Below, piece after piece: positions 1-11,450 of a stretch of DNA of 64,000 nt. Location of the stretch: contig NC_068938.1 in NCBI RefSeq assembly GCF_016801865.2, forward strand, positions 76,535,316 to 76,599,315, written 5' to 3'. The stretch comes from Culex pipiens pallens. Lineage: Eukaryota > Arthropoda > Insecta > Diptera > Culicidae. The notes under the pieces are model-generated. The model was not told the origin of the DNA. It saw nothing but the letters and a program-made list of their open reading frames with translations, and ran no database searches. The position numbers were made by a program, and so were the translations under genes. The number at the start of each line of letters is the position of its first letter. Position 1 is the first letter of the stretch.

Positions 1-1223
1 TTCAGTCACTTTTTGTTCGTAATTCCTTGTAGCTAAGTGACGAGATGAGGCAAGGTATCAGAGCAGTTCTACTTAACATTCCGCAGCATGTCAATACGCG
101 AACTAAGCAGTCGGTTCCCATCAACCCCTGTGAACACTCGCCAAATGTAGCAGAATTTCAATTTGTGGCCACACAATGGTCATCTTTATGACCGGTACAA
201 TCCCCCCACGGTTATGGAGCCTCTCCCATTTATCTCCGCGTGTGCTTATAAGGTCCAAAGACATTTATCCACTTCTACGAGTGTGCCACTGAATGGTGGC
301 TGCTGCTGTCAGTAGCCGCACCACGCTTTGAACAGCCGGTACGTGACAAAATTCTCTAAACATCCGTAATGGCTGGCTGGCCAGCTACTGTTCCGAGTGT
401 CCATAGTTGTCACTCTTAAACTAATAGTAAGCTAATGTTTTATGTTTTACCGCCTTATCTTGATGCTGCCGCCTCGGACAGAAGGAATGTTTGCCGTTGG
501 TGTTGTCCGATTTCAGACTTAAAGATCAATCGGCAAATTGCGTGGGTGGAACAGTTGGCATTTGTGTGTCCTAGTGAAAATATTGCTCATACTTTTAGTA
601 CCTATAAGGGTGGTATGGAAAATCTATGAAAATGTTCCAATTTAATCTGAATAACAAGTATTCGGTATCGGTTAGGCCTTAAAACCACACCCCCAAATTT
701 TGAATGCGTAGACCTGGCTTTCCGTAAAATGGCTCATATTTGTTTGGTAGGGGACCATCCATAAACCACGTGGACACTTTTGTAGGAATCTGTAACCCCC
801 CACCCCCTCCTCGTGGACAATTGTTTATGGATGATACACTCTCAAACAAGTTTACCTATTTGGTTAATTTTACTTTGATCGCATAAATTGAAATGCTCAA
901 AAATACAATTTTTAAAAATGGTTTGAATGACAAAAAGGTCATCTTTTGAGCTACCTTAACCAGTATGACTCCCGTGTCGGGATTTCCCAAAATTCGCAAA
1001 TTACCCGGGAATTTCCGACATTCACACGGAGTATACATTTTCATATCTTTTTGAAAATGTACAGAAAAATATTCAAAAAATAAAGAGCTCAATAGGATTA
1101 AATTTCATTGTTGAATGTTGAATTAATCAAGGAAATTTAATTTTAAGATTTTTTTCTGATAATTTTTATATTTGAAGTATTCAAATATTAAAATAGATTT
1201 TGCTTAATGAAAATAAACTATTA
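1..1223. other. Non-coding stretch, no gene recognised
   Basis: I see no exon, RNA gene or clear mobile element here apart from the small palindromic element at 754-835. The only open frame of note (435-629, 64 codons) has no recognisable motif and no splice context, so I treat it as chance. Confidence 0.6.
754..835. mobile_element. Short palindromic MITE-like element
   Basis: The left part ACCATCCATAAACCACGTGG is mirrored about 40 bases later by CGTGGAC..TTTATGGATGAT, so the 82-bp segment can fold into an imperfect hairpin with a C-rich loop. This is a typical small MITE shape. No target duplication was identified. The family name is unknown to me. Confidence 0.5.
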
Positions 1224-1231
1224 CATTTAGG

Positions 1232-1817
1232 CAAGGGTCCTGATTTTCGGTTCAATGAACAGAAACCACTCACTCATCACCTATCCATTCGTCGCCTATT
1301 CCAACCCGCTAGCATTCATGAGCGAAAGAGACTCGCAAGCAGCCAGCGAGTGGCCCAAACTGTTCACTCAGCGAACAAATACATCGTGAAAATATTTGCC
1401 TACTCCGTTGCTCGACGACACTCACATACTGACATGCTCAGCGAAGAGCCATTCTTCCAAAATGCCAGCGCTGCAGTCTTTTTGTCTTCACGCCCTCAGT
1501 TTGCCATCAATTTGATTTTTTCTTGGTGGAAGTTTCTGTGAATGGTATCTAGAATATTATGAAATCAAATTAATGCACAATTTAATTGCTAACATAGATT
1601 TTAGGCAATCCTAATCAATGAGTTTAACGCAGCGCATCAGAGAAAAATTTGTTCGGAGACTGAGCCGATCAGAGAGAGAAGGAGAGTAGAAGAGTGAGTG
1701 TTCGGAAGCGAATGGTGTGAAAGTGACAAACGGTAGGGACTCATCAGGGCAGTATCGCGTCGCTTGCTATTTGCTCTCGCGAGTGGAGTGGTTGGTTTTG
1801 AGCAATCAGGACCCTTG
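1232..1817. mobile_element. hAT-type MITE with 8-bp target duplication
   Basis: The element starts CAAGGGTCCTGATT and ends AATCAGGACCCTTG, a perfect 14-bp terminal inverted repeat. It is flanked on both sides by the identical 8-mer CATTTAGG (1224-1231 and 1818-1825). An 8-bp duplication and a CA..TG terminus are features of the hAT superfamily. The 586-bp body has no transposase-like frame: the 113-codon open frame at 1200-1541 starts outside the element and shows no BED or hAT dimerisation motif. It is therefore non-autonomous. Confidence 0.85.
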
Positions 1818-1825
1818 CATTTAGG

Positions 1826-3126
1826 TAAGCTTTTCATGGAATAATTGGTGTTATTCCATTTGAAAAAAAAAAAAAAAAATATTTTAACCCGTTTCTGCAA
1901 AAGAAAAAAAAAATATTTTAATTTTTTTTGTCATGATCAGATTGGATGGAAATTGAATTGGTATCATTTAACTTTTTTGACTGGCATTTTGGAAAAAGAA
2001 TTATTTCAAAACGATCCATTAATTACGAGTAATAAATTGTGATGATTGCAGAATGATTTAAATTTATCGTATAATTCAAATTATCTGTTTGGAACTGAAA
2101 AAGATAATTAAGAAGTCATTTATTAAACTGAAAAACATGTGACATGTTTTAGTTTGTTAAACAAATCATTAGAAAACTGCTTCATTTTGATTGAAAGGTG
2201 CTCAGATGTGATTGGAAGCCTAAAAATGGAAAAAATAGTCGATAATAACTTCGATGTAACGTTCGAATTTCCCAGCAAGCCAGCCAGTGCCAAAGACCTT
2301 AGGCAGTTTTTGTATGAAAATCGAACGGGCCAATATATGAGCTGGACATTGAAAAATTAGAGTAAGTGCAAGTATTCCCGCAAATAAGGTAAAAATTGGC
2401 AAGAATTATGAACAGTGTTTTTTTAAATATCTCAAAATAAAACCAAGGCTGGTACGAATTTTATTTGATGTTTTTGACACTCCCCTTCAAAATTGGCCCG
2501 AAAAATCAGGGGGCAAAACTATTTTTTTAAAAAAACTTCAAAATTTCAATGAAAATTTAAGTGCAATAAACTGAAATCAGTTTAAAATGCATTCCCCTGC
2601 GTTTAGAATCTTTTTAAACATGTTTGGGTTGATTTAAAAATGTTTTGAATTTTTGAAAATTCACGCCAATCGCAAGAGTTTTTATTCGCTTTTTTTTGTT
2701 TGCATCAAATCTTTTTTTTTTAAATTTATGATTGTAAAACAACTGAACTAGTGTAAGAGCATTTTAAAATACTTTTTGCATACACATGTTGAGACTATGG
2801 CCTGTTATTAAAATTTTTTATATATTTTTTTATTTTTCAATATTTTTCAAAAACAAAAAAATCATATCTCCTAAACCAGGTTTTGCACCAACACGCACTG
2901 TGGGTCAGAAGATATCTTGTTTAATCCTTTAAAACACATCAAAAAATTTTGAAAGTCAAAAAGACGTTTTCTGGGAATTTTACTTTTAGTGATAAAAATT
3001 AAATGATTTTGATTTTATCTTTCCGCAGCCGGCTGTCTAAGACTAAACCATTTCCTTTTAAAATTAACAACCGGTAAATCGGAAATGTCTTATGCGCAGC
3101 ATCCGATTGCTTGCCTTGTGAATAAT
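1826..3126. repeat. AT-rich repeat-derived stretch, family shared with 62.96-63.29 kb
   Basis: No gene is seen. Roughly 2450-2810 is matched in inverted orientation by about 62960-63290. Shared landmarks are the words around 'ctgaactagtgt' against 'acactagttcag', 'gcattcccctgcg' against 'cgcaggggaatgc', and 'gttgagactat' against 'atagtctcaac'. The segment is therefore a dispersed repeat whose two copies lie 60 kb apart in opposite orientation. Confidence 0.6.
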
Positions 3127-5354
3127 ATATGGGTCATTCCATCTCAACTGTGCACGAAAAAGTGCAAATTTGAAAATTACCCTCTCCGATCCTGCTCAAA
3201 TTTGGCTGAGCTGTTGATACTATCAAAACATGCAAGAATCCCGAATTTCATCCAAATCGGACCACCCCCTCCATTTTTGTACCTCCCCAAAAAATTGACT
3301 TTTTGGCGATTTTTGGCCAAACCTCCTAGTTTCAAACGGCGATAGCTCAGGAACCACAAATCTCAGAAGGTCGTTCTTGGACTCAATTTTGAAGGAAATC
3401 GGACGTAGAATCCATTTCCGTGATCATAATGTTGATTAATTTATTTTTTCTACCTGTATTGCGCAATTGAAAACATTAAACGGCCGTATCTCAAAACACC
3501 CCAACTTATTTTTTTTATTTGACCTCACCATCGTGTTCTCCGGCCAATTTTACATAAGAATCACCTATCGACAGAAATGAATATGTTTCGTTCCAGAGAT
3601 ATCGAATTTTAAAGTTTTGTGTTTTCGAGATTACCTGCATCAGCTTCATTCGCCGCATCTGCTAGAAGCACACAGGCGGGCTGATCAATAACTGCTAACT
3701 GGCCATTTATTGAAATAATATTTCATCATAAATAATCTTCATCAAATTGAGCAAAAATTAACTGTATAATACTGTAGGAAACTGAAGTTTAATCGCAAAT
3801 GTTTATCTGCTCAAAAAAAATAATGAAGTGGAGCAAAATAGTGCCATTCAGCAAAAACCCCAAAACCTGCTTTATTATTATTATTATTATAGTTTATTAT
3901 TGACACTTTACCATAATTCTGATTTATGGTTTAGATTGATCATATTGAATCAATTTTTATAAAGTGAGCCAGCTCCATTTCATTAAAATATGATTTTGGT
4001 CAAGGTACATTTAATTTAAAAAATCCTTATACGTGAGGACAGCAGCCGTATTGTGTTCCAAGAATCCAAGAATGATAGATGAAAAAAACACTGTTGTTCG
4101 GACGGTGTCGAAATCATCGCAACTAAATTTGGAGAATTAGCCGCTTTGCAGCAGATCAAACTTTGTGATTTTCTTACATTGTTCAGTTTTATGCATTCCA
4201 GAAATCCTTTTCCTACTCTTTGTGATCGTCCTTCACTAGAGTACAACGTATCAACAAATTTTATTCATTTTAATTCATATTTTTACTCAATAATGTATCG
4301 TGCACTTATTTTTCAGTGTTACTAACAAGATTAATTCTCGGGTGAGTTTTTAAAAAGCCGTAAGAGCCATTGTAACCTCTGACACTAATTTTCGTTTTTC
4401 TAGAAAATGAAACAAAATTTCATTTATTTTAAGTTTGGGGCACTTGAAGGACGTGTAGATGAACAATCTCGAGCATTTTGATATTGGTTTTTCGTAAGTA
4501 GGTCGAATACCGTTGCAAAAAGGACTTTGTTTAACAATGGCTCTTACGGCTTTTTGAAAACTAATCCGAGAATTGCATTTTCCTCTCGCTCCGTCGGAAT
4601 CCAATTCTGCCCTTTACTGTGTGTCGTCATTGCTCTGTCCAGTGGGTTAACACAGAAATTCACTTCATTAATTTTTTTGAGCAGATAAACATTTGCGATT
4701 AAACTTCAGTTTCCTACAGTATTATACAGTTAATTTTTGCTCAATTTGATGAAGATTATTTATGATGAAATATTATTTCAATAAATTGCCAGGTAGCAGT
4801 TATTGATCAGCCCGCCTGTGTGCTTCTAGCAGATGCGGCGAATGAAGCTGATGCAGGTAATCTCGAAAACACAAAACTTTAAAATTCGATATCTCTGGAA
4901 CGAAACATATTCATTTCTGTCGATAGGTGATTCTTATGTAAAATTGGCCGGGGAACACGATGGTGAGGTCAAATAAAAAAAATAAGTTGGGGTGTTTTGA
5001 GATACGGCCGTTTAAAGTTTTCAATTGCGCAATACAGGTAGAAAAAATAAATTAATCAACATTTTGATCACGGAAATGGATTCTACGTCCAATTTCCTTC
5101 AAAATTGAGTCAAAGACCGACCTTCTGAGATTTGTGGTTCCTGAGCTATCGCCGTTTGAAACTAGGAGGTTTGGCCAAAAATCGCCAAAAAGTCGATTTT
5201 TTGGGGAGGTACAAAAATGGAGGGGGTGGTCCGATTTGGATGAAATTCGGGATTCTTGCATGTTTTGATAGGTCCAACAGCTCTGCCAAATTTGAGCAGG
5301 ATCGGAGAGGGTAATTTTCAAATGCTGTTCCGCTTCAGATGGAATGACCCATAT
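3127..5354. mobile_element. 2.2-kb foldback element with ~700-bp arms
   Basis: The left end reads ATAT GGGTCATTCCATCT and the right end AGATGGAATGACCC ATAT. The inverted arms continue for about 700 bp each (3131-3830 and 4663-5350) with high similarity, including identical blocks such as the C-rich stretch near 3262 and its complement near 5220. The loop (3831-4662) holds a TTA microsatellite and a second smaller inverted repeat (near 4350-4377 and 4533-4556, GCCGTAAGAGCCATTGT and its complement). No transposase frame was found. The open frames at 3177-3359 and 5132-5314 encode nearly the same 60-residue product because they are the two arms read outward. Target duplication is unclear; TA or ATAT is possible. 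Confidence 0.8.
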
Positions 5355-6278
5355 AATACTTTTTAACAAACACTATGGTTTTGGGTCGCATCACCATCTT
5401 CTATGATGAATCATGACCAAACACCCTGTCTTACTAACAATTTTTCAGGTTCCTGGCGCTCGTGGGGTGTAATCACAGGGTAAACCAACTGCCCTAGTAG
5501 CAACCTGCGCTAACTAATATTCCCGTCCCTTAAAAACAAGATCTACAAACTGACATGGCGGGCGCCGTTGGTGGCCAATGACTGTTACCTATTATCAACT
5601 GATCTAGGTTTAGCAATCATGATGTTGAACCTTTTCAACGCATTCAAACTTGCTGTTGATAAGGGAAACACCACTAGATCGTCGAAACTTATAACCAGTA
5701 GTGCTGAAAGGATATTACGGTTCTGTTCAGCAACGGAGGGGCAACCATGGGTGGTCTCTCATGCTCACTCTCGTTTTGATTGAAAGGTGCTCAAACATAT
5801 TTAAAAACCTTTCTTCAAATATTTCAAATCATTGAGTTATTTCAAATAGAAAAAAACGCGAGAAGTTAAATTTTCAAGGAATAGCAAAAGAGTTTAACTG
5901 TTTTATTTAAAAGCTGAAACCAGTATGACTTGTTTTAGTAAATATTTTTGGCATGAAAATAATTGTATGTGTCATTGTTAATCTAAATCACACTCTCTGA
6001 AACTCGTCACAGAAGCAAGTAAAAATGAAATTTTATGATTTTGGAGTATGAGTTCATTACACTCACTGTCCAAACTCTTTAATTAAATAAGTACTTCTGA
6101 ACAAAAAATATTTGAAAATTTCCCTTATCCCGGGATTTTTGTATTCCCGGGAAATTGGACAATCTAGTGACCCCTGATGACAGTATCGCATAAGTTGGTC
6201 AAAATTCTGGACAATGACAATTTTGAGTTTATTTATAGAAGTAGAACTTTTCATCATTTGTTCTGATAAGTAGTTTTG
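5355..6278. other. Non-coding stretch, no gene recognised
   Basis: Nothing convincing was found. The 71-codon open frame at 5568-5783 sits in a slightly more GC-rich segment (5440-5780) that looks like an old retroelement fragment, but no domain could be named. An 18-20 base word around 'tgattgaaaggtgctca' is shared with 2188-2204, suggesting a common repeat edge. Confidence 0.45.
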
Positions 6279-7130
6279 TATTCGATTCTTTTTTTAAATA
6301 AAAGTAGGCTGTTTCGTCGTTTGAGAATGACAGGAAAAATATGTAGTTTCACAACGAAATTGCAAAAAGTACTTTTTGCAATTCCGTCGTGAAACAACTT
6401 CAGCACTGAAATGGATGCTGAAAAGATGAACTCTTCAGCACTTGTTAGGAAAAGTTATACTTTTCAACATTTTTTTTGATTTGAACAATTTATTGAATCA
6501 ATGCATGGACATTTGTCCTATAATTCTGTCCAAAGGGTGTTTTTCGGAATTGCAAAAAACGTTGTATGGAACTCGTTGCAAAACTTGATTTTTCATCACT
6601 CGTCGTATTTATCTAACTCGGTGAACCTCGTTAGATAAATGTACGACTCGTGCTGAAAAAATCCTCTTTTTGCAACTTGTTGCATAAACTACTATTTTGC
6701 AATTCCGTCGTGAAACTACTTACTTTTCCTGTCATTCTTGAACGATGAAAAAGCCTACTTTTCTGTACCAAAAATAACAGAATCGAATAGTAACCCTTTT
6801 CAGCACTGAAATGGATGCTGTAAAGTTGAACTTTTCAGCACTTGTTAGGAAAAGTTATACTTTTCAACATTTTTTTGATTTGAACGATTCATTGACTCAA
6901 TGCATGGACATTTGTCCTATAATTCTGTCCAAAGGGTGTTTTTCGGAATTGCAAAAAACGTTGTATGGAACTCGTTGCAAAACTTGATTTTTCATCACTC
7001 GTCGTAAATGTACGACTCGTGCTGAAAAAATCCTCTTTTTGCAACTTGTTGCATAAACTACTATTTCATCACTTGTCGTATCCATCCGATTCGGCAAACG
7101 TTTTTGTAATTCATGACTCGTGCTGACAAA
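6279..7130. repeat. Inverted-repeat MITE with a 400-bp tandem duplication
   Basis: Positions 6279-6790 form an inverted repeat: TTCGATTCT..AAAAGTAGGCT with '..tcgtcgtttgagaatgacagg' on the left is mirrored by 'cctgtcattcttgaacgatg..' and AGAATCGAA on the right. The interior block starting CAGCACTGAAATGGATGCTG at 6401 is repeated at 6801, offset exactly 400 bp. The second copy lacks about 30 bp present in the first (near 6608-6640). Related fragments with 'tagtttcacgacggaattgcaaaaag'-like words occur near 36600-36700 and 56460-56640. Confidence 0.65.
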
Positions 7131-7583
7131 ATTTTAGTTTTGCAACTTGTGGAAGAAACTACTCGAGTTATATCCACTAAAATTTGATGTTTGTTGATAG
7201 CGTGACTTTTTTAACCTGCATAAGTGACCAGTGACCAGTGCTGAAAATGTCAGGGGTCCTGACGCGAAAATCAGCGACACATACACGAATTTTTCAGATC
7301 CATTCACTGAACCGCAAAACCGTGACATAAACAAACCCGACTCAGTCGTGAGTGCCCTAGCTCACTGAGCAGCTGCAATGCAAGGCAGTAGTCGACCAAC
7401 GCTCATTCGACGTTGCACGCACACACATAAAGAAACAAGTTTTTAAACAAAAAGTTGGTATTTATGCGTGGAAATATAATTTTGAATATAAGTTATGGTT
7501 GTTTCAAGAGTTTTGCACAGTCTAGAACCATTCAATTGTTTAAAAATAGTCAAAATAGTGTTTAGAGAGGATTTTACGAGTCA
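7131..7583. other. Non-coding flank of the first large element
   Basis: I see no gene or mobile-element boundary in these 450 bases. Short open frames are present on both strands but none shows a recognisable motif. Confidence 0.5.
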
Positions 7584-7935
7584 CACGGAACAAAATCCGG
7601 TCGGCGGATCCGAAAAATTTTCGCGATGAAATCGAAAACATTGGCTGTTTTCGAAATCATCACAAATGTTTCCGATTTTGAAAGATTTATCTTCGCATTT
7701 GGAAAAAAATGTTTGCGATATCGCAAACACCAAGTTTGCCGTGCCCTTTTCTGTGGCGCCCGACGCAGCCAATGCGTTACGCTGCTGTCAAAATCAGCAG
7801 CTCGCGCCGCTCGCGCAAACGGCTCAAACATAAACAAAAAGAAATTGCGCTGCAGTATTTATTTTTTGTTCGGCAAATCGCGAGTGAAATAATTATTAGT
7901 TAGTTGTTAGTGCGCTATAAAGGACTCAAGACCTC

Positions 7936-8250
7936 GGCGGCAAGGGCGTGCCCCGCCGTAAGAATCCTGCCATGGGCCATGCCATCTTGCCTGGGCCGTG
8001 GACGACGAGAAGCTGCAGCTGTTGCTGAAAAAGCTCTGTGTGAACGCGATTCCCGGCATCGAGGAGCACCGGCACCGAGCACAGATTACGGAAATCCTAG
8101 CCAAGCATAATCTCCCAGCTAGTACCGGAGGAAGCTGGTCACCGGTGCCGCGCGACGGAGGACGACCATGGCGTGCCGAAGCTTACGAAAAACTTCTGGG
8201 AGACGGAATGTTACGCAAAAGGTACAGGAGATTCCGGTTTCATAAATTGA
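7936..8250 (+). pseudogene. NACbeta/BTF3 (bicaudal) fragment captured in the element
   Basis: Three stretches read as the beta subunit of the nascent polypeptide-associated complex, a ribosome-bound chaperone. They are GGKGVPRRK at 7936-7962, then DDEKLQLLLKKL..VN.IPGIEE with a following ITEIL from 8001, then EDDHGVP.L..NFWE at 8158-8205, ending at TGA 8248. In intact NACbeta these words occur in the same order near the N-terminus, before the NAC domain, and in the acidic C-terminal tail. The frame shifts between the first and second stretch and again before the third. The core of the NAC beta-barrel between IPGIEE and the ITE(M/I)L motif is deleted. It is a broken, probably intronless copy and cannot make a working subunit. 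Confidence 0.8.
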
Positions 8251-8759
8251 CTTCTCATTACCCCTCCTTTCTCTCATTCCCCCAGCATTCTGATTATCGT
8301 CAATCTGACTGATTGAGCGGGCGGTCAAATTCCGGACCACAGCCGGAGGAACGGATCTGTAGCAAGATGCTGGGAATCAGGCTTAACCGTGGCTACCGAC
8401 TTGCACGTCAAACAGATGACGTAGCACTCACATGGGGCAAGCTGCGAAACACAAACACATCGAGCATGTCATCGGCCGGAACGCGAAGAGATGGACCACT
8501 CCGCATCTGGACGGTATGTCCAGCGGTGACGAAACTGCGGGTTTGAAGAGTCAAAGTACCATAAGTGGCCGCTGAAGTCACGCGATTTATCCACGATACA
8601 GATGGAGAAGAGACCCCGAATCTCGTCTCGCAAAATGCGTAAAATGAGCCGACTGGGAGCAAACCCAGACCAACTGATGTGAAAGGCACCCACCACCGGA
8701 CCCGTAATTTTTCTTTAATAAAAAAAATATTTCTGTATTTTTTTAAATTTCCTAAATTC
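8251..8759 (+). other. Mixed-composition segment after the NACbeta piece
   Basis: About 470 bp of normal GC content follow the pseudogene stop and end at an AATAAA (8717-8722) with a run of A. This could be the captured transcript's 3' UTR and polyadenylation site, which would fit capture of a retrocopy, but I cannot confirm the UTR by homology. Short open frames here (8313-8546 +, 8408-8689 -) have no recognised motif. Confidence 0.4.
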
Positions 8760-9522
8760 TAAAATTTATAAAATTTCTAAAAAACTGCAAAAATTCTCAA
8801 CAATTTTCAAAAATTCTCAAAAAGTTCTCTAAAATTATCTAATTTTTTTATTTAATTCTCAAAAATTCTTTAAAAATCTCAAAAATTCTTAAAATTTCTC
8901 AAAAATTCCCAAAAAATCCCGAAAATTCTCAAAAGTTCTCTAATGTACTTCTCAATGAATCTAAAAAATCTCAAAATTTCTCAAAAAGTTCTCTAAAATT
9001 ATCTATTTTTTTATTTAATTCTCAAAAGTTCTCAAAAATTCTCAAAAATTTTCAAATATTCTCAAAAACTTCTCTAAAATTATCAATATTTTTTTAATTT
9101 AATTCTCAAACAAATTTTAAAAAATCTCAAAAATTCTTAAAAATTCTCAAAAATTCTTAAAAATTCTCAAAAATTTCCAAAAATTCTCAAAATTTCTCTT
9201 AAAATCTCAAAACATCTCAAAGAATCTCAAATCTCTCAAAAATAATCTATTTTTTTATTTAATTCTCAATAAATCTAAAAAAATCTCAAAAAATTTCTAA
9301 AATTCTCAAAAAGTTCTGTAAAATTATCTATTTTTTTTTATTTAATTCTCAAAAATTCCCAAAAAATCTCAAAAGTTTTCAAAAATACTTAAAGGTCTCA
9401 AAACTTCTTAAAAATTCTCTCAAATTCTCAAAAATTTTCAAAAATCTTCAAAAAGTTCCTAAAAATATCTTATTATTTTTATTTAATTTTCAAAAATTCT
9501 TCAAAAAACAAACAAATTTCAA
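8760..9522. repeat. Degenerate AT repeat, CTCAAAAATT-type (left arm)
   Basis: About 760 bp of degenerate repeats of the type 'ttctcaaaaattctcaaaa' are broken by 'ttatttaattctc' spacers. The C-containing strand is always the + strand here. The right part of the satellite (11451-13050) uses the complement, so the two blocks are complementary in bulk. Confidence 0.8.
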
Positions 9523-10120
9523 AAATTCTAAAATTCTAAAATTCTAAAATTCTAAAATTCTAAAATTCTAAAATTCTAAAATTCTAAAATTCTAAAATTC
9601 TAAAATTCTAAAATTCTAAAATTCTAAAATTCTAAAATTCTAAAATTCTAAAATTCTAAAATTCTAAAATTCTAAAATTCTAAAATTCTAAAATTCTAAA
9701 ATTCTAAAATTCTAAAATTCTAAAATTCTAAAATTCTAAAATTCTAAAATTCTAAAATTCTAAAATTCTAAAATTCTAAAATTCTTAAATTCTTAAATTC
9801 TAAAATTCTAAAATTCTAAAATTCTAAAATTCTAAAATTGTAAAATTGTAAAATTGTAAAATTGTAAAATTGTAAAATTGTAAAATTGTAAAATTGTAAA
9901 ATTGTAAAATTGTAAAATTGTAAAATTGTAAAATTGTAAAATTGTAAAATTGTAAAATTGTAAAATTGTAAAATTGTAAAATTGTAAAATTGTAAAATTG
10001 TAAAATTGTAAAATTGTAAAATTGTAAAATTCTAAAATTCTAAAATTCTAAAATTCTAAAATTCTAAAATTCTAAAATTTTAAAATTTTAAAACTTTAAA
10101 ATTCTTAAATTCAAAAATTT
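9523..10120. repeat. 8-bp satellite (ATTCTAAA)n with an (ATTGTAAA)24 core
   Basis: A nearly perfect 8-bp tandem array. ATTCTAAA units run to 9836, then exactly 24 units of ATTGTAAA (9837-10028), then ATTCTAAA units again to about 10076, then degenerate units. The variant block is contiguous rather than scattered. Confidence 0.95.
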
Positions 10121-11450
10121 TAAAATTTCTAAAATTTCTAAAATTTCTAAAATTTCTAAAATTTCTAAAATTTCTAAAATTTCTAAAATTTCTAAAATTT
10201 CTAAAATTTTTAAAATTTCTAAAATTTCTAAAATTTCTAAAATTTCTAAAATTTCTAAAATTTCTACAATTCTAAAATTTCTAAAATTTCTAAAATTTCT
10301 AAAATTTCTAAAATTTCTAAAATTTCTAAAATTTCTAAAATTTCTAAAATTTCTAAAATTTCTAAAATTTCTAAAATTTCTAAAATTTCTAAAATTTCTA
10401 AAATTTCTAAAATTTCTAAAATTTCTAAAATTTCTTAAATTTTTAAAATTTCTAAAATTTCTAAAATTTCTAAAATTTCTAAAAGTTCTAAAATTTCTAA
10501 AATTTCTAAAATTTCTAAAATTTCTAAAATTTCTAAAATTTCTAAAATTTCTAAAATTTCTAAAATTTCTAAAATTTCTAAAATTTCTAAAATTTCTAAA
10601 ATTTCTAAAATTTCAAAAATTTCTAAAATTTCTAAAATTTCTAAAATTTCTAAAATTTCTAAAATTTCTAAAATTTCTAAAATTTCTAAAATTTCTAAAA
10701 TTTATAAAATTTCTAAAATTTCTAAAATTTCTAAAATTTCTAAAATTTCTAAAATTTCTAAAATTTCTAAAATTTATAAAATTTATAAAATTTCTAAAAT
10801 TTCTAAAATTTCTAAAATTTCTAAAATTTCTAAAATTTCTAAAATTTCTAAAATTTCTAAAATTTCTAAAATTTCTGAAATTTCTGAAATTTCTGAAATT
10901 TCTAAAATTTCTAAAATTTTTAAAATTTCTAAAATTTCTAAAATTTCTAAAATTTCTAAAATTTCTAAAATTTCTAAAATTTCTAAAATTTCTAAAATTT
11001 CTAAAATTTCTAAAATTTCTAAAATTTCTAAAATTTCTAAAATTTCTAAAATTTCTAAAATTTCTAAAATTTTTAAAATTTCTAAAATTTCTAAAATTTC
11101 TAAAATTTTTAAAATTTCTAAAATTTCTAAAATTTCTAAAATTTCTAAAATTTCTAAAATTTCTAAAATTTCTAAAATTTCTAAAATTTCTAAAATTTCT
11201 AAAATTTCTAAAATTTCTAAAATTTCTAAAATTTCTAAAATTTCTAAAATTTCTAAAATTTCTAAAATTTCTTAAAATTTAAAATTTCTAAAATTTCTAA
11301 ATTTTCTAAAATTTCTAAAATTTCTAAAATTTCTAAAATTTCTAAAATTTCTAAAATTTCTAAAATTTCTAAAATTTCTAAAATTTCTAAAATTTCTAAA
11401 ATTTTTAAAATTTCTGAAATTTCTAAAATTCTGAAATTCTTAAATTTCTA
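10121..11450. repeat. 9-bp satellite (ATTTCTAAA)n
   Basis: About 1.3 kb of 9-bp units ATTTCTAAA, with few variants (ATTTATAAA, ATTTCTGAA, ATTTTTAAA). It differs from the neighbouring 8-bp unit by one extra T, and the switch in period is sharp at about 10120. Confidence 0.95.

Noticed and set aside
5132..5314. Conserved 60-residue peptide shared with 3177-3359
   Set aside because: The similarity is at DNA level because both frames lie in the inverted arms of one foldback element.
7998..8312. 104-codon frame in the large element as an intact gene
   Set aside because: Only its first 40 or so residues follow NACbeta; the homologous tail continues in another frame, so the frame itself is not a real protein.
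9523..11450. Possible CRISPR array or centromeric satellite
   Set aside because: The units are uninterrupted 8-9 bp simple repeats with no spacers, and the array lies wholly inside a TIR-bounded element present twice.
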